Source: DASVTU01 sp036387415
GTDB taxonomy: Bacteria; Acidobacteriota; Blastocatellia; Pyrinomonadales; Pyrinomonadaceae
DNA length: 64,000 bases
Direction of reading: 5' to 3'
Assembly (NCBI GenBank): GCA_036387415.1
Contig: DASVTU010000039.1
Span: forward strand, 868,001-932,000
Below the pieces are notes generated by a model. It saw nothing but the letters and a program-made list of their open reading frames with translations. It was not told the DNA's origin and ran no database searches. Every line of letters starts with the position of its first letter. The stretch's first letter is position 1. A program made the translations under genes and the position numbers. This document shows positions 15,672-24,304 of the stretch, piece after piece.

Positions 15672-18152
15672 TCAGAAGTGCTTGCTGGTTTTCTTCTTAC
15701 CGCGTTCTTCTCGGCCTTTTTGCTTGCGACGTTTGCCCTTGCGTTCATCCGAGCCTTTGAGCGAGGCGAGCGGCCAGAGACGATGCTCCACTTCGGCGAG
15801 TCCGGCATCAACAACCGCTTTAACCACTTCCTCCGCAGACTTGTAAGCGGGCGCGGCCTCGTCGAGCGGCACGCGACCGTTCGTGTTGACGACGATTCCG
15901 GCTGCCGCGTATTCGTCGTCAATCGCGCGTTGCGAGAGCGTGCGCGTCGCCGCGCCGCGCGAGAGACGGCGACCCGCGCCATGATTGACGGAGAAACCAC
16001 TTCGCACCGCGCCCGCCAGTGGTCGCAGAATATAACTCCAATCCTTATTGCTCCCTGGTATCAAAACGGGATGCCCCGTCTCTTCCCACGCCGTGCCTTT
16101 GAGCGCGGGATGCCCCGCCGGAAACGCGCGCGTCGCGCCCTTGCGATGCACCCACACGTCGCCGAAGTCTGGATGCCATTCCTTCTGGACGAGGTTGTGG
16201 CTAATCTCGTAGATGAGTTCCAACTCCTCGCCGAAGACGGCGCGGAAGGCTTCCGAGATTTGCTCGAAGATAACGAGTCGATTAAGAATCGCGTAGTTGC
16301 CGCCCGCCGCGACGGCGTTTAAGTAGTCGCGGTAATGGCGCGACTCCGGCGTGAAATAGCCGAGGTCGATGTCGGTCATCCGGTGCGGGTTCTCTTCGCG
16401 CGCCAACTCGAAATAGTTCGTCGCCAAACCGTGACCGAACCCGCGACTCCCCGTGTGAACCTGCACAAACAGCGTCCCCGCTTCCTCCGAACGCTGCAAC
16501 TCGATGAAGTGATTGCCGCCGCCCAGACTACCCAACTGCTCAAGTCCGCGCTCCGGCCTTCCCTTGCCGCCCCACGGAATCTGCCAATCATCGTCCACCG
16601 GAATCCTGTGTCGCTCCGCGCTGCTCCGGTCAAACGTCGCCCCATACTTCTCCACGTAATACTCCGCCCCGCCCCGCACCAGATTATTAAACTCCGGCTT
16701 CGACAACCCACCAAGCCGCACACTCTTGCCGCCCGCACCCATGTCCACACGCTCCATCACCGCACGATTAAACGCCAGCCTACGCTCCGGCGTCGCCCTC
16801 TCCGCCTCCACATTCGACCGCGCCGACATCATCCCGCAGTTGTGCACGAACACGCCCGCATCAAGCGCAAAATTCTCATACTGGGGAACCGTCAGACAAT
16901 AGACATCCGCCGTCGTATCCAACGCTTCGACGGATACGACTTTGTGATTGTAGCCATGTTGCCAGCGTCTATGATTGTGAATACCGAGGCCACCAACTAA
17001 GACCTCGCCACACGACTCGCATACGTATTGTCGGTGCGCCACCTCTGAAGATTTCCTGCGACCCTCCAGACTAACATTGTAGGCTTGCAGATATTTTTTA
17101 CCCCGCTCTCCATTGCCTGCCACAGCCTCTTTGAAATGCTCATAGTTGCGAGCCATATAAGCGAGGATATTCTTCGTCCCACGCTCGGCAAAATAGGCGC
17201 GTCCCTCCTCGGTGGCGGCTTTGTTCGAGAGAGCTTGTTTGCGTTTTCTCTCAAACTCCTCTGACTGAAAATGTGTATATCGTTCCGTATGAGAACGATG
17301 GTAACGCATGTGGTCGTGGTCGCCCATAAACTGCAAGTTCTCAGGACGATTGTCGGCGCGATTGAAGTTTTTATGATGAATTACAGTTCGTTGTGGGGAG
17401 AATGTAGGAATTTCACCGAGCAACCCCTGCCGCCCCATAATCCAATGCACTCGCTGCTCACTTCCCGTCGCTGGATGCCGGACAGTGATATATCCATCTT
17501 TGTCTTTCCGCGAGTAGAAAGGCATCAGCGAAGTTTGCGGCGTCAGGTGTTGTGCCTGTCGGTAGTTCCCATCGCGGAGCATGAATTCATGGTCGGGTGT
17601 GCAGAGGATTTCACGTCCGTTGTCGAGTGTTACTTTGACTAGCGGCGCACAGGCGCGTGTCTTTTTTGCCGTCGCTTTCGCCGCGACGATTTTGTGTTCC
17701 TCGTCGATGGAATAGACGCAGATTTCCTCGCCGCGTTGAGCCAGTTCGCCTATCGGATAGCAATGTCCGTCAATGGTCGGCACAAGCGTTTCAGCCGTGA
17801 AGCAGCCGATGTCGTAGCCGACTGGCCCCATGGCGACCGCGCCGCTCTGTGCGTCGGTGATGAGGACGCAGCCGACGGGGACGCCGTAGCCGTAGTGAGT
17901 GTCGGGCGTGATGACGACCATCAGCACGCCGGGGAAGCGCGTGGCGTTGACTATCTGACGATAGAGAATATCTTCGGCGTCCGCGAACAACGACTGCGTG
18001 AGAAAGAGACGCACGGGCACGTCGCCCGTGTCCTCCGTCTGAAGATTGTAGTATCCGAAGCCCGAAGGCCGCGCGAGGTGTTTCCAGTTGTGCGCGTTCT
18101 TCAACTCTTTCGCGACTTTTAATGCCTTCGCGTCCCCTTGTTGTTGACCCAT
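15672..18152 (-). CDS. rtcB: RNA-splicing ligase RtcB containing an HNH intein
   Basis: RtcB is a GTP/Mn-dependent ligase joining 2',3'-cyclic phosphate and 5'-OH RNA ends in tRNA splicing or RNA repair. Extein 1 (residues 1-116) ends with TPDTHYGYGVPVG and VGYDIG; extein 2 (439-826) resumes with CGMMSAR, then NHFIELQ, VQVHTGSRGFGH and VNHGAGRRLSRG, the family's metal and guanylate-site motifs. Host protein would be about 504 residues, slightly long through a basic C-terminal tail (last 28 residues). The 322-residue intein sits directly before the conserved metal-binding Cys of the DIGC motif, so the enzyme is inactive until splicing. GAGGGAG precedes the ATG. Lies downstream of aroA-aroK on the same strand, 71 nt from aroK. 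Confidence 0.95.
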   Translation of the reverse strand: MGQQQGDAKALKVAKELKNAHNWKHLARPSGFGYYNLQTEDTGDVPVRLFLTQSLFADAEDILYRQIVNATRFPGVLMVVITPDTHYGYGVPVGCVLITDAQSGAVAMGPVGYDIGCFTAETLVPTIDGHCYPIGELAQRGEEICVYSIDEEHKIVAAKATAKKTRACAPLVKVTLDNGREILCTPDHEFMLRDGNYRQAQHLTPQTSLMPFYSRKDKDGYITVRHPATGSEQRVHWIMGRQGLLGEIPTFSPQRTVIHHKNFNRADNRPENLQFMGDHDHMRYHRSHTERYTHFQSEEFERKRKQALSNKAATEEGRAYFAERGTKNILAYMARNYEHFKEAVAGNGERGKKYLQAYNVSLEGRRKSSEVAHRQYVCESCGEVLVGGLGIHNHRRWQHGYNHKVVSVEALDTTADVYCLTVPQYENFALDAGVFVHNCGMMSARSNVEAERATPERRLAFNRAVMERVDMGAGGKSVRLGGLSKPEFNNLVRGGAEYYVEKYGATFDRSSAERHRIPVDDDWQIPWGGKGRPERGLEQLGSLGGGNHFIELQRSEEAGTLFVQVHTGSRGFGHGLATNYFELAREENPHRMTDIDLGYFTPESRHYRDYLNAVAAGGNYAILNRLVIFEQISEAFRAVFGEELELIYEISHNLVQKEWHPDFGDVWVHRKGATRAFPAGHPALKGTAWEETGHPVLIPGSNKDWSYILRPLAGAVRSGFSVNHGAGRRLSRGAATRTLSQRAIDDEYAAAGIVVNTNGRVPLDEAAPAYKSAEEVVKAVVDAGLAEVEHRLWPLASLKGSDERKGKRRKQKGREERGKKKTSKHF
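16839..17804 (-). mobile_element. In-frame intein with HNH endonuclease inside rtcB
   Basis: Residues 117-438 of the rtcB product. Seen: Cys at position 1 (CFTAETLVPT, block A), block B CTPDHEF with the TxxH motif, a Gly/Lys-rich HNH core (VIHHKNFNRADNRPENL followed by DHDHMRYH) and blocks F/G (YCLTVPQYENFALDAGVFVHN) with penultimate His and terminal Asn, then Cys+1. All residues needed for standard splicing are present. Two CxxC-like cysteines at YVCESCGEV and a zinc-finger-like GIHNHRRWQH near the end may be part of the endonuclease's DNA-contact region. Removal leaves a normal RtcB junction. Confidence 0.93.
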
Positions 18153-18223
18153 TTATCTCACTCCCTCGAAACAAAATTGATGCTGATAAAACTCAAATTC
18201 GACCGCGTTTGTCACAACCACTG

Positions 18224-18844
18224 TCACAACGACGCGGCTTCCGCAATCTCTGCGGCCAACGTTTCGGCGCTTTTGTCTTCGACGGCTTCGACACGCAGAG
18301 CAGCGAGTTCGTAGAAGGCACGCCGCTTATCATAGAGCAGTCGTGCCTGTTCGTGTCCACGTGCGAGCGGACGCGCGTGCGCGTCGCATTCGTCAACGAT
18401 TCTTCGCCAGCATAACTCAAATGGCGCGTCGAGCCACACGGAGAGGCCGCCATGTTCGGCGACGAGTGCGCGATTGCGCTCAATCGTCCACGCGCCGCCG
18501 CCGAGCGCGATGATGAAAAATCTGTGTTCCGGCATCAGTTCATGTGCGGACGGATTCCATTTCCCCGTTTCGGTCGTCGCGTGTTTCAACGTTTCCGTTT
18601 CGTCAGCGGCGCGTTCGAGTGCTTCCTTTAGCGCGCGAGTTTCCAGTTGACGAAAATGCTGTTCGCCGTCCTGTTCGATAATCGCTTGCGGCGTGCGCCC
18701 TTCGCGCATCGTGACGAACTCGTCGAGGTCAATCATCCGGCAGCCGAGACGACGCGAGAGCGCGGCGGCCACGGTCGTCTTGCCCGCGCCCATGAAGCCC
18801 GTAATGACGACGATGCGCGACACTGCGGCGGCGGTTCCGTTCAT
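18224..18844 (-). CDS. aroK: Shikimate kinase
   Basis: Phosphorylates shikimate at the 3-hydroxyl with ATP in the aromatic amino-acid pathway. Seen: Walker A GFMGAGKTTVAAALSRRLG, the shikimate-binding DLDEFVTMREG, IIALGGGAWTIERNR (Walker B/GGG motif) and the lid RPLARGHEQARLLYDKRRAFYELA. 206 residues, longer than the usual 170, mainly because of an inserted stretch (about residues 78-102, ADETETLKHATTETGKW). The ATG overlaps the aroA stop by 4 nt, indicating translational coupling in an aroA-aroK pair. Confidence 0.93.
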   Translation of the reverse strand: MNGTAAAVSRIVVITGFMGAGKTTVAAALSRRLGCRMIDLDEFVTMREGRTPQAIIEQDGEQHFRQLETRALKEALERAADETETLKHATTETGKWNPSAHELMPEHRFFIIALGGGAWTIERNRALVAEHGGLSVWLDAPFELCWRRIVDECDAHARPLARGHEQARLLYDKRRAFYELAALRVEAVEDKSAETLAAEIAEAASL

Positions 18845-20274
18845 CTCTCCGTCACCGACTCAAGCAACTCGAAGAATTCGGGGAACGACACGGCGACGCA
18901 CTCTGCGCCCGCAATCTCCGACGCGCCTTCGGCCAACAGCGCGGCGATGCTGAAAGCCATCGCGATGCGATGGTCGCCGTGCGCGTCGAGCTTCGCGCCG
19001 CGCAGTTGCGTCGTGCCTCTGACCGCCAATCCGTCTTCAAACTCCTCGACCTCCGCGCCCATCGCACGCAAGTTCGCCACCGTCGCGGCGATGCGGTCTG
19101 ACTCCTTCACGCGCAACTCCGATGCGTCGCGGATTTCCAATCCGCCTTCCAACTGTGTGCCGACCACGGCCAACGCAGGCAACTCGTCAATCAACTCCGC
19201 GACAATGCCACCACGCAAAACGTTTCCGCCCATCCGACTCGTCGGCGCGAGGCCGCTTGCGCCGTGGACAATCAAATCTCCGACATCTTCAAATCCCCTT
19301 TGCTGCAAGGCTTCCGTACCAATTTGCGCGCCGAATTCGCGCATGATTTGAAGAAACTTTGTGCGGGTCGGGTTGAGTCCGACATTCTCAATTTCAATGC
19401 GTGAACCGGGCAGGAGAGCGGCGGCAGCGACGAGAAACGTGGCCGATGAGATGTCGCCGGGGACATCAAAATCGCGCGCCGTCAAACGCATCCCGCCGCG
19501 AACAGAGACGACGAGAGACGCCTCGCGCCGTCCCTCGAAATCGTTCTCTATCACATCAAAATCGCGCGCCCTCTCGTCCGCACTGTCGCCGCTCTTGAAT
19601 TCTGTCCCGGCGCTCTCGGTTTCTATCTCGACAGGCACACCAAACCAACGCAACATCCGTTCGGTGTGGTCGCGTGTGGCGGCGTCAGAGGGTTCGACGA
19701 CCGACGTGCGCCCATCGGCGTGTAGACCCGCGAAGAGCAACGCCGATTTGACCTGCGCGCTGGCGACGGGCATCTCGTAACAGATGGCTTCGAGCGGGCG
19801 GCGTCCTTCGATGCGGAGCGGCGCGCGCGCGTCGTCCGATGCGATGCGCGCTCCCATGCGCGTCAGAGGTTCAATGATTCGCTTCATGGGACGCGTGCGG
19901 AGGGAAGCGTCGCCCGTCAGTGTGGAAGTGAACGGTTGTCCGGCGAGTATTCCGGCCATCATTCGCATCGTCGAACCACTATTGCCGCAGTCGAGCGGGA
20001 GTGTGGCGGCGCGTAAAGATTGCGAGCGGACGGAGGCGTCAACGTCGCCCGCGCCTTCGATAACGACCTCGTTTCCGTCGCGACTCAACACGACGCCGAG
20101 TCGGGCGAGACAGGCGAGCGTCGAGGCACAGTCGGCGCTGGTTGAATAGTTTGTGATGCGCGAGCGTCCGCCGCCGGAGGCGAGCGCGGCAATCATGGCG
20201 GCGCGGTGCGAGATGGATTTGTCGCCGGGTAGACGCAAGCGTCCGCGCAGGCGGCGCGCAGGCTCGATTCTCAT
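18841..20274 (-). CDS. aroA: 3-phosphoshikimate 1-carboxyvinyltransferase (EPSP synthase)
   Basis: Transfers the enolpyruvyl group of PEP to shikimate-3-phosphate. Seen: LPGDKSISHRAAMIAALASG at the start, LDCGNSGSTMRMMAGILAGQ, TSVVEPSDAATRDHTERML, FDVPGDISSATFLVAAAALLPGS, and ESDRIAATVANLRAMGAEVEE with the final DHRIAMAFSIAALLAEG. 477 residues, about 40 more than usual: an acidic insertion (near residues 215-255) lies before VRGGMRLTARDFDVPGD and itself carries a second ARDFDV. At the DNA level an 18-bp direct repeat at 19463-19480 and 19553-19570, 90 bp apart, brackets it. Confidence 0.95.
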   Translation of the reverse strand: MRIEPARRLRGRLRLPGDKSISHRAAMIAALASGGGRSRITNYSTSADCASTLACLARLGVVLSRDGNEVVIEGAGDVDASVRSQSLRAATLPLDCGNSGSTMRMMAGILAGQPFTSTLTGDASLRTRPMKRIIEPLTRMGARIASDDARAPLRIEGRRPLEAICYEMPVASAQVKSALLFAGLHADGRTSVVEPSDAATRDHTERMLRWFGVPVEIETESAGTEFKSGDSADERARDFDVIENDFEGRREASLVVSVRGGMRLTARDFDVPGDISSATFLVAAAALLPGSRIEIENVGLNPTRTKFLQIMREFGAQIGTEALQQRGFEDVGDLIVHGASGLAPTSRMGGNVLRGGIVAELIDELPALAVVGTQLEGGLEIRDASELRVKESDRIAATVANLRAMGAEVEEFEDGLAVRGTTQLRGAKLDAHGDHRIAMAFSIAALLAEGASEIAGAECVAVSFPEFFELLESVTER

Positions 20275-20326
20275 GAAACTATCTTACAACAACGGGCGTT
20301 ACAGGAAAGCGATGATGAGGGAAAAG

Positions 20327-20435
20327 CAGTAGACAGTAGACAGTAGCGTGTAGACGGAATTCATTAGAAAAGCCGCGACCGCCTTTATCGAATCTGTTTT
20401 CTTGTTTTTCTACTGGCTACTGGCTGCTGTCTACT
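20327..20435. repeat. Period-7 inverted repeat element (GTAGACA family)
   Basis: Left arm 20327-20354 is GTAGACA GTAGACA GTAGCGT in register; right arm 20410-20435 is CTACTGG CTACTGG CTGCTGT CTAC. Lies in the divergent gap between aroA and the anti-sigma gene; that 283-nt gap holds no gene. Confidence 0.85.
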
Positions 20436-20557
20436 TCCATTGGCTTTCTTGACAGTCGAGTGGCGGGCGTGTTACATCGTGCAGGCTTCCGGTTCGCTTT
20501 CCAGTGTTATCTGTGGCAGCACGCGCCTTCCGTCGCCGTCGTTTGAGGGGTGAGGGT

Positions 20558-20992
20558 ATGGGACGCGTCTTCGATAAAGTGACTGAAGAGACTACCGCAC
20601 TGACTCTACCGAGCCGCATCGAGGCGATTGCCGAAGCGGCTGCCGCCGCCGCCGAGGTCGCGCGTCGTTACGGGTTCAGCGAAGATGCGCTATTTGGAAT
20701 CGACATGGCGGTGCGCGAAGCAGTGACGAACGCCGTCCTGCACGGCAACAAGCAGGATGAGACGAAGCCCGTCGAGATTAGTTTCGCACGCACGGACGAC
20801 GGATTGGTTATCGCCGTGCGCGACCGTGGCGTCGGGTTCGACCCCGCTTCCGTTCCCGACCCCACCGCCGAGCAGAATCTCTTGAAGACTTCGGGGCGCG
20901 GCATTCTTTTTATGCGTAACTTCATGGACGAAGTTGAATGGGAACGCCACGCGGAAGGCGGCACGACGGTGCGAATGACCAAGCGACAGTAG
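20558..20992 (+). CDS. Anti-sigma regulatory factor (RsbW-like ATPase)
   Basis: GHKL-fold serine kinase that binds a sigma factor or phosphorylates an STAS antagonist. Seen: N-box DMAVREAVTNAVLHGNK, G1 VRDRGVGFDPASVPD, and G2 SGRGILFMRNFMDEVEW, in the right order; 144 residues, normal length. The ATG at 20558 is preceded by GAGGGGTGAGGG; an in-frame GTG at 20504 is upstream of it and less likely. The STAS-domain gene 140 nt downstream on the same strand is the natural partner. No sigma factor gene is present in the window. Confidence 0.9.
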   Translation: MGRVFDKVTEETTALTLPSRIEAIAEAAAAAAEVARRYGFSEDALFGIDMAVREAVTNAVLHGNKQDETKPVEISFARTDDGLVIAVRDRGVGFDPASVPDPTAEQNLLKTSGRGILFMRNFMDEVEWERHAEGGTTVRMTKRQ

Positions 20993-21133
20993 ATAGACTT
21001 TTGATGTGAATACCGGACAACCGGGAGCGGACGATTTGACCACGGATTAAGACAGTTTGTTTATCGTCCACCGTCTAGGGTCGATTGTCTGTTACAATCA
21101 CAAATCGCAAATTCACGAAGGAGATTTCCCGCA

Positions 21134-21481
21134 ATGGCTGAACTGAATATCAGAGAGCGTCAGGCCGGAGATGTGACCATTCTCGACATGGACGGCAAAA
21201 TCACTATCGGCGAGGGCAGCGTCGCCGTGCGGAGCGCCGTGCGCCGTCTGCTCGAAGAAGGCAAGAAGAAGATTCTCTTGAATCTGGCAGGCGTCGGCTA
21301 CGTCGATTCGAGCGGCATCGGCGAACTCGTTTCCAGCTATACGACGATTAACCGCGAAGGCGGCCAACTCAAACTTCTCAACCTGACGCAGAAGATTCAA
21401 GACCTGCTCGCGATTACCAAACTGCTGACCGTCTTCGATACCTACGACGAAGAATCGCAGGCGCTCAACAGCTACAAATAA
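21134..21481 (+). CDS. Anti-anti-sigma factor (STAS domain)
   Basis: SpoIIAA/RsbV-like antagonist of anti-sigma kinases. Seen: LNIRERQAGDVTILDMDGKI, the strand-helix core KKILLNLAGVGYVDSSGIGEL with the phosphorylatable serine at residue 59 in the VDSSG loop, and C-terminal LKLLNLTQKIQDLLAITKLLTVFDTYDEE. 115 residues, typical. A strong AAGGAG precedes the ATG. Forms a likely partner-switch with the kinase gene upstream. Confidence 0.93.
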   Translation: MAELNIRERQAGDVTILDMDGKITIGEGSVAVRSAVRRLLEEGKKKILLNLAGVGYVDSSGIGELVSSYTTINREGGQLKLLNLTQKIQDLLAITKLLTVFDTYDEESQALNSYK

Positions 21482-21487
21482 AATGTC

Positions 21488-21580
21488 AATCGTAAATCGT
21501 GAATCGTGAACCGAGTTGAGCGCCAGTAGCGTCGTCTCTGCTTTGACGACGGTTCACGATTTACGTTTCACGATTTACGA
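21488..21580. repeat. Period-7 inverted repeat element (GTGAATC family)
   Basis: Left arm 21490-21513 GTAAATC GTGAATC GTGAACC; right arm 21551-21580 GGTTCAC GATTTAC GTTTCAC GATTTAC. Ends 8 nt before the DUF2062 gene. Confidence 0.85.
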
Positions 21581-21587
21581 GACATCA

Positions 21588-22061
21588 ATGTTTCGTGCAG
21601 CCCTACGCCGTCTGCTTGCCATCGACGACCCACCGGAGCGGACGGCGCTGGCGTTTTCCATCGGCATCTTTATCGCCTTCTCGCCCTTTCTCGGTCTTCA
21701 CACCATCATGGCGACCGCGCTCGCCTTCATCTTCCGCTTCAACAAGATTGCGATTTACACCGGCACTTTCGTCAACAATCCGTTTCTGACGCTGGTTCCG
21801 ATTATCTTCGCCTCCTACGCCGTCGGCGCATTTTTGCTCGGACGCCCGTGGCGTCTGCCCGCCGCCAGCATGGAACTTTTGCAGCACCCGCAATTCCTCG
21901 AAGGCGCTTACTGGCGACAACTTTTCCTCCACGGTTGGGACGTGCTCTTGCCCTTCGCCGTCGGCGGAACCCTGCTCTCCGTGATTTGTTCTCTCATCGC
22001 CTATCCTGTTACTTTAAGACTCCTGCGCGCACGGAAAGCAAGGATGAAAGATAGTGATTGA
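21588..22061 (+). CDS. DUF2062-domain membrane protein
   Basis: About 157 residues with three or more hydrophobic segments: FSIGIFIAFSPFLGLHTIMATALAFIF, LTLVPIIFASYAVGAFLLG and LPFAVGGTLLSVICSLIAYP. The early GIFIAFSPFLGLHT and FVNNPFLTLVPI motifs are the DUF2062 signature. Biochemical role unknown; family members often lie near glycosyltransferases. The ATG at 21588 is chosen; an earlier in-frame TTG at 21516 lies in the repeat element and is rejected. Confidence 0.88.
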   Translation: MFRAALRRLLAIDDPPERTALAFSIGIFIAFSPFLGLHTIMATALAFIFRFNKIAIYTGTFVNNPFLTLVPIIFASYAVGAFLLGRPWRLPAASMELLQHPQFLEGAYWRQLFLHGWDVLLPFAVGGTLLSVICSLIAYPVTLRLLRARKARMKDSD

Positions 22062-22136
22062 TTGATTGAATCATCGACTCATTGAGTCATTGATTTAATC
22101 AGGCAATAAGTCAATGACCCGATGATTCAATCAATG
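22055..22136. repeat. Inverted repeat element (GATTGAT family)
   Basis: GATTGATTGATTGAATCATCG at 22055-22075 (four-base periodic) and CGATGATTCAATCAATG at the right end, with an inner TCATTGAGTCATTGATT / AATAAGTCAATGA pair. Contains the DUF2062 stop codon. Confidence 0.75.
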
Positions 22137-22310
22137 CTTTCACTCGTCCCGTCTTCCGGGCATCCGGCGTGAGGCGTGCGGCATCTTTATAAGCATTGGA
22201 CGGCGAAGCGTGCTCAGTCGCTTGATGAAAAAGTTTCGCTCGCTCGATGAAAAGGTTTTGCCGTTCAATCGCCAACTTTTTTGAGTTTATCAATCTCCTT
22301 TTTTGAGTTT

Positions 22311-24179
22311 ATGAAGAAGCATTTTTTGTTTTTGACCATCGCCGCGTTCGTGCTTTGCCAGAACGCCGCGCTCGCACAACAACAGGGCAACCCGCCACAG
22401 CCCGCGCGAACGCCTGCCCCGACGACGCAGGCGACAACCCCGACGACAACGCAGCAGCGTTCGACGGGATTCGACCTCGCGGAATTCGGCGTGCGTTTCG
22501 ATGCAGACCCGCGTCTCATTGTGGTAATGGCGGCGCTCGACGCGGCGGGGTTTGACCCGACGCCGACGGGTTCGCCCGCGTCGCTATTTCGTGAGACGGT
22601 GCGGAGAGATTCGGCGAATCTCAACTCAGACCTACGCACACGCCTTCAAGCCTTCTACCAGCGCAACAAACTTCCCGCACCTGCCACGCCCGCTGAGCAA
22701 GCCGCGCGTTATGTCTCGCTCGCGCTCGCGCTCGGTGCGCCGCCGACCTTTGAAGCTCCCGCGCGCTCCGAAGACTTGCCGACAGGATTGCTGGAAGTGC
22801 TCGACTTCGCGTCGCTTGTGCGCGAGTTTTATAAACAGTCGGGCATGGAAGAACGTCTGCCGGAATACATCCGTGCGACGCGCGCCGAAGGCGACCGCCT
22901 GCGTCGCCCGACCGCCGACATGATGCGCGCCGTGCTCAACTATCTCCGCACGCGTCCGACCACCGCGATTATCGAACGCGTCGCGACACCCGCGCCGAGC
23001 GAGCAGTCGAAGAAAAAGAAGACGGAACGACCCATCAATCTCACGCGCGAAAAGGAACGCCGCTTTCTCATCGTGCCCGACCTGCTTTCACCGCCCGGCA
23101 CAATTAACTTTCGCATCATCGGCGACGATTACTACGCCATCGTCCATTACGGCATCGACCCCGCATCTTCTGAACTGCGCCGCGCCTATCTGCAATACGT
23201 GATTGACCCGCTTGTGCTGCGCTATAACCGCGACATCGCCGCGCGCCGCGCCGACATCAAGATGTTGCTCGACGAGCGTCGTGCTAAGTCCGCGAACGAC
23301 ATTTCGCCAGATGTCTTTCTCGCCGTCGGGCGTTCGCTCGTCGCTGCCGCAGACACGCGCATGGTCACGCAGGCACGGCTCGCGGCTCTGTCGCGCGAAG
23401 CGGAAGCGCGTCTGAACGAGACGCGTGCGGACGCGTCGGCGCGTGCGGCGGTGACGAAAGCGGTGCAGGAGGCACGGCAGACGGTCGATGATGCGGCGAC
23501 GGCGCAACTCGCCGAAGCCTTCGAGCGCGGCGCGGTGCTCTCGTTTCATTTCGCTGAACAGTTGCGCGGGATGGAGGATTCGGGTTTCGACATCGCCAAT
23601 TTCATGCAGGACATGCTGACCTCCTTCAGCGTCACGCGCGAGACGCGCCGACCCGTCGAGTATGCCGCCGCACGCGAACGTTACAACGCGGCGCGAGCGC
23701 AAGCGGCGCGCGTCGCCGAGGCAAATCGCAACGACGAGTCAGAGACGCCCGTCGATGCGCGTCGCGCGGCGCTCACAAAGAGTCTGAACGAGGTCAACGA
23801 GTTGCTGCGACTGAAGAATCATGAGGAAGCGGAGACGCGTCTGCGCGCGTTGATGCCGCAATATCAGGGCGAGCCGCGCATCTTCTTCGCGCTCGGACAG
23901 ACCGTGAGCCTTGCCGCGGCTGATGCGTTCGACGAAAACTTGCAGGCCGAACGATTGACACGCGCGCTCGGCCACTATCGTATGGCGGTCAATGCGGCTT
24001 CGCCTGACTCCGACCGCGCGCTCATCTCACGCGCGCACATGGCGATGGGACGCATCCTCGCCTTCCTCGAACGCCGCGACGAAGCCCTCAAAGAATTTGA
24101 CGCCGCCATCGCGCTCGGACGCGTCGAAGGCGGCGCATACGACGCCGCCCTCGCCGAAAAGAAGAAACTACAACCGTAA
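22311..24179 (+). CDS. Secreted TPR-like protein, function unknown
   Basis: 622 residues. Signal peptide MKKHFLFLTIAAFVLCQNAALAQ (about 1-23), then a Pro/Thr/Gln-rich linker. The middle part has no recognised motif: a large helical region, including VPDLLSPPGTINFRIIGDDYYAI followed by REAEARLNETRADASARA-type coiled-coil stretches. The C-terminus (about 495-622) has TPR-like units (YRMAVNAASPDSDRA, AHMAMGRILAFLERRDEALKEFDAAIALGR). Fits the large secreted hypothetical proteins common in Acidobacteria. The ATG follows a 14-bp direct repeat (22277-22290 and 22299-22312), the second copy containing the start. Confidence 0.75.
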   Translation: MKKHFLFLTIAAFVLCQNAALAQQQGNPPQPARTPAPTTQATTPTTTQQRSTGFDLAEFGVRFDADPRLIVVMAALDAAGFDPTPTGSPASLFRETVRRDSANLNSDLRTRLQAFYQRNKLPAPATPAEQAARYVSLALALGAPPTFEAPARSEDLPTGLLEVLDFASLVREFYKQSGMEERLPEYIRATRAEGDRLRRPTADMMRAVLNYLRTRPTTAIIERVATPAPSEQSKKKKTERPINLTREKERRFLIVPDLLSPPGTINFRIIGDDYYAIVHYGIDPASSELRRAYLQYVIDPLVLRYNRDIAARRADIKMLLDERRAKSANDISPDVFLAVGRSLVAAADTRMVTQARLAALSREAEARLNETRADASARAAVTKAVQEARQTVDDAATAQLAEAFERGAVLSFHFAEQLRGMEDSGFDIANFMQDMLTSFSVTRETRRPVEYAAARERYNAARAQAARVAEANRNDESETPVDARRAALTKSLNEVNELLRLKNHEEAETRLRALMPQYQGEPRIFFALGQTVSLAAADAFDENLQAERLTRALGHYRMAVNAASPDSDRALISRAHMAMGRILAFLERRDEALKEFDAAIALGRVEGGAYDAALAEKKKLQP

Positions 24180-24183
24180 AAAA

Positions 24184-24293
24184 AGTAGCCAGTAGTCAGT
24201 AGCCAGCATGAAAACCTCCGGTCGGACGCCCCTACAGCATCCCTCTCGACCATCGCCTCTGACTGTTTTTCTACTGGCTACTGACTACTTCTT
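24184..24293. repeat. Period-7 inverted repeat element (CAGTAGC family)
   Basis: Left arm 24184-24208 GTAGCCA GTAGTCA GTAGCCA; right arm 24268-24293 CTACTGG CTACTGA CTACTT. Same word family as the element at 20327. Between convergent genes. Confidence 0.85.
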
Positions 24294-24304
24294 TTCGCTG
24301 CTCG

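Noticed and set aside
16839..17804. Intein as a separate endonuclease gene
   Set aside because: Continuous in frame with both exteins and has full splicing motifs.
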